Notes under the pieces: generated by a model
Told to the model about the DNA's origin: nothing
The model's input: only the letters and a program-made list of their open reading frames with translations
The model's database searches: none
Shown: positions 33,636-35,703 of the stretch, piece after piece
Layout of the letters: each line of letters starts with the position of its first letter
How positions within the stretch are numbered: the stretch's first letter is position 1
NCBI GenBank assembly: GCA_002731695.1
Contig: PCCK01000094.1
Coordinates: forward strand, 1 to 35,703
Source: Porticoccaceae bacterium
GTDB lineage: Bacteria > Pseudomonadota > Gammaproteobacteria > Pseudomonadales > Porticoccaceae
Direction: 5' to 3'
Length of the DNA: 35,703 bases
Translations under genes and position numbers: made by a program

Positions 33636-35570
33636 TCACTGTGCCTCAAAAACGCGTATGTAATCGACAAGCATTCGTTGAGGAAACTGAGTAGTCTGGT
33701 CGGGAGCACCGGGAAAGTTACCGCCGACTGCAACATTCATAATAAAGAAGAAGCCGCCCCGAAAGGGAGATAGATCTGCGCTGTTATCAATAGCCATCTC
33801 ATTAAACTGAAATCCGTCGATCAACCATTTAATCGAATCTCTCGTCCAAACTAGGCTAAACACATGAAATGAGGCCGCTAAAGACTCCCCGCCAGGGAGT
33901 CGATACTCGTTTGTTCGACCACCATTATTGGATGCGTTGCTTGTCGGCGAGTACGCGGCGGCACCACCACCTCGGTTCCAATGCGCCGTGCCCACAACAA
34001 TACTCTCGCCTCCAGAACCACCCGTCATTTCCATAATGTCAATTTCTCCTGACTTTGGCCATCCCACTGAGCTGAAGCTATCACCCAGCATCCAGAGTGC
34101 TGGCCATAATCCTTTTCCAAATGGAGTCGCCGCCCTAATGTCAATGCGCCCGTAACGGAAACTTTTTTTATTTTGTGTGGTAATTCGAGATGAAGTGTAC
34201 TGACTTCCAAAAACGTTTTCTTCTCTAGCCTCTATTATTAATAGACCATCTTGCAAAGATGTGTTTTCTCTACGATAGTACTGCAACTCGTTGTTTCCCC
34301 AACCGTTGTTTCCGGTTCCAATCTCATAATTCCAATCAACCTCATTTAATTCGGTGCCCGAGAATTCGTCAGACCAGACAAGCGAGTAACCCGGATATGA
34401 ATCACTACTAAAAGCACCTCCAAGGTTTGGGTTTTCCCACGTAATTGTTGGGGAGGGCAATCCGGTTTCTGTAGTAGCGCCGGTAGGACTTTCCTCCCAG
34501 TAAACATTATCTAGAAGAAAAGTAGTATCTTGCGTGTTGGTAGCCCATATCACAATCCCTGTATCTATCCGACTAAGATCAAGTCGTCCATTGCCAACTA
34601 GACTGTTAACTCCAACCTCGATTGTTTCCCATTCACCAACACCAGACCTCCCAATACGTTGGTCACCAGAAGTACAAGGAAACACGCAATCTACCTTCAT
34701 TGTTATGTCAGCGTTTCCAGATACCACCTTTACGTCGAACTTGAGCTTTCCACCGGCATAATCAGACATATCTAAAGGTGTATCAGTCTTCAAGAAAAAA
34801 CCAGCCATATCTCCTGAAGAACCATGGCGGATTTCAAGGATATCTCCTCGCTCGGTATCTGAGGCCATCTGCCAACTTATACTTGGACAACTCGCACCGC
34901 CATCATCGCTGCAGGTCTGCCAGTTATTGGCCTGATCAAAAGCATTGAACACTGGATTCCAAGACTCGCCAATGTTCCCATTTTGGAATACGGAGAGCAC
35001 TGCAGGTTGGACATTTATCGAACGAACTACCTCCCTCGCCTTATTTCCTGAATCATCAGCAGCGTTGTAGGTGGCAATATATGAACCAACCGTCGAGGTA
35101 TCGACTGAGGAAGCGTCAATAATAACCGCCTCTCCAGTATCCGACGTAGCACCTTGGTCGGTGAAGGGGCTGCCGCGAACAACAAAGACTTGTGAATCGC
35201 CTATAAGGCTGATCACCGGCGCGATTGTGTCAACCACATTAACTGTACGAGTTACTTCAGCGGCCTCATTTCCTGCTGCATCCACAGCGTTGAAAGTAAC
35301 AGTGTATGTACCAACCACTGAGGTATCTACTGAAGACGCATCCACAACAACCGTCTCCCCTGTATCTGACGAAGCACCCTGATCGTTGTATACACGACCA
35401 CGCTCAACCGAAATCGCTGTATCTCCAAGCAAGGTGATAAGGGGGGGGTTGGAGTCCGTCGACGTCAACTCACTGTAGGATGATGTAGCATCAGTACCTC
35501 CGCCTCCACACGAGAGAAGCGTGCAGCAGACCGCACCCTGAGACACTCTTTTAAGAATTAAACTCCACAA
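33636..35570 (-). CDS. GH16 laminarinase-like lipoprotein with two Ig-like repeats and an ExoP-like domain
   Basis: This exported endo-beta-1,3-glucanase-type enzyme has 644 aa from the TTG at 35570, chosen because GAGGGT lies six bases upstream and because it yields a 20-residue lipoprotein signal ending TLLSC (Cys21). TTG at 35603 or ATG at 35684 are also in frame. Domains: a Gly/Ser-rich linker; two tandem Ig-like (HYR/DUF5011-type) repeats at about 42-116 and 118-188, each with FxDQGATSDTG-like sequence; a galactose-binding-like domain at about 194-361 with VDCVFPCTSG; and the GH16 catalytic domain at 394-644. The catalytic motif GEIDIMEM gives Glu509, Asp511 and Glu514. WGNNELQYY and GLWPALWML are typical of laminarinases. 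With the GH3 enzyme it could degrade laminarin to glucose. Confidence 0.93.
   Translation of the reverse strand: MWSLILKRVSQGAVCCTLLSCGGGGTDATSSYSELTSTDSNPPLITLLGDTAISVERGRVYNDQGASSDTGETVVVDASSVDTSVVGTYTVTFNAVDAAGNEAAEVTRTVNVVDTIAPVISLIGDSQVFVVRGSPFTDQGATSDTGEAVIIDASSVDTSTVGSYIATYNAADDSGNKAREVVRSINVQPAVLSVFQNGNIGESWNPVFNAFDQANNWQTCSDDGGASCPSISWQMASDTERGDILEIRHGSSGDMAGFFLKTDTPLDMSDYAGGKLKFDVKVVSGNADITMKVDCVFPCTSGDQRIGRSGVGEWETIEVGVNSLVGNGRLDLSRIDTGIVIWATNTQDTTFLLDNVYWEESPTGATTETGLPSPTITWENPNLGGAFSSDSYPGYSLVWSDEFSGTELNEVDWNYEIGTGNNGWGNNELQYYRRENTSLQDGLLIIEAREENVFGSQYTSSRITTQNKKSFRYGRIDIRAATPFGKGLWPALWMLGDSFSSVGWPKSGEIDIMEMTGGSGGESIVVGTAHWNRGGGAAAYSPTSNASNNGGRTNEYRLPGGESLAASFHVFSLVWTRDSIKWLIDGFQFNEMAIDNSADLSPFRGGFFFIMNVAVGGNFPGAPDQTTQFPQRMLVDYIRVFEAQ
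35007..35444 (-). repeat. Tandem repeat encoding two Ig-like domains
   Basis: Two consecutive units of about 225 and 213 bp (35220-35444 and 35007-35219) inside the GH16 gene encode similar domains. Shared protein landmarks are LLGD/LIGD, DQGASSDTGE/DQGATSDTGE, VDASSVDTS/IDASSVDTS, VGTYTVTFNAVD/VGSYIATYNAAD and SGN/AGN. The similarity is visible at DNA level too (for example around 35100-35160 and 35330-35390), which suggests a fairly recent internal duplication or conversion. Confidence 0.8.
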
Positions 35571-35620
35571 TCGGATACCCTCACAGAAACCTAATCTCAC
35601 CAATCTTGCAATAAAAGTTC

Positions 35621-35702
35621 TCAGAAGTCTTTTCTGAATCCAACCTTGTAAATGGGTCCATGATCTTGAGCTAAGAACAACATCTCATCGTGTCGAGCAA
35701 AG
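35621..35702 (-). pseudogene. Possible end of an upstream outer-membrane protein frame (frameshifted)
   Basis: Reading the minus strand inward from the window edge, an open frame gives LARHDEMLFLAQDHGPIYKV and then continues without a stop into the GH16 frame. If one base is dropped in the GGG at 35640-35642, the frame instead ends GFRKDF followed by TGA at 35621-35623. A terminal aromatic strand of that shape is typical of outer-membrane beta-barrels such as TonB-dependent receptors, which often precede laminarinase genes. The evidence is only 26 residues at the window edge, so this is speculative. Confidence 0.25.
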
Positions 35703-35703
35703 A

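Noticed and set aside
1..35703. Mobile elements, CRISPR arrays, toxin-antitoxin or defence islands
   Set aside because: No transposase or integrase frame, no regularly spaced repeats and no known defence domain were found. All large frames are accounted for by housekeeping, envelope, respiratory or glucan-degrading genes.

Overview
The window is about 35.7 kb of ordinary-looking chromosome from a Gram-negative, probably marine, gammaproteobacterium. Evidence for this includes the LolCDE lipoprotein exporter, a complete Na+-NQR operon, the mfd-csiV pair, the nagZ / lexA / topA neighbourhood seen in Pseudomonadales and Cellvibrionales relatives, a long-form QueF, and a beta-1,3-glucan (laminarin-type) degradation pair. 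By eye the DNA is moderately AT-rich. A SAR92-like or other Cellvibrionales affiliation is an inference, not shown. I see no insertion sequence, phage gene or CRISPR array.

Layout. 22-112: tRNA-Ser(GGA), minus strand. 224-2757, minus: a tight three-gene unit, yadG-yadH (ABC-2 exporter) then queF. 2860-3970, plus: ogt-type methyltransferase and a DUF2062 membrane protein. 3967-7109, minus: lolC-lolD-lolE with overlapping genes. 7223-14331, minus: nqrA-B-C-D-E-F, apbE and nqrM, which hold all six subunits of the sodium-pumping NADH:quinone oxidoreductase plus its flavin transferase and iron-site maturation factor. 14863-19508, plus: mfd and csiV. 19483-22294, minus: a lipocalin lipoprotein, an MscS-type channel and nagZ. 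22718-23326, plus: lexA with a clear SOS box in its promoter. 23377-27031, minus: a small unknown protein, topA and an unknown membrane-anchored protein. 27257-30137, plus: slt and tatD. 30161-32653, minus: a secreted GH3 glucosidase. 32962-33567, plus: a small SAM methyltransferase. 33636-35570, minus: a GH16 laminarinase-like lipoprotein, running nearly to the window edge.

How the genes work together. The nqr block is a self-contained assembly cassette: ApbE attaches FMN to NqrB and NqrC, and NqrM supplies iron to the NqrD/NqrE site. YadGH, LolCDE, the lipocalin, MscS, NagZ, Slt and CsiV are envelope housekeeping. Mfd, LexA, Ogt and TopA are DNA maintenance. The GH16 endo-enzyme and GH3 exo-enzyme can act in sequence on a beta-1,3-glucan, and both carry a related accessory domain with a DC-x(3-4)-C motif.

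I do not see a clear new defence or biosynthetic system. The most interesting signals are regulatory. (1) A basic 24-codon upstream ORF ends inside a hairpin that covers the ribosome-binding site of the 32962-33567 methyltransferase. (2) Nested complementary segments between nagZ and lexA could form a structured RNA. (3) A perfect operator-like dyad lies inside the nqr promoter. (4) A possible frameshifted end of an outer-membrane protein reading frame lies just upstream of the GH16 gene.
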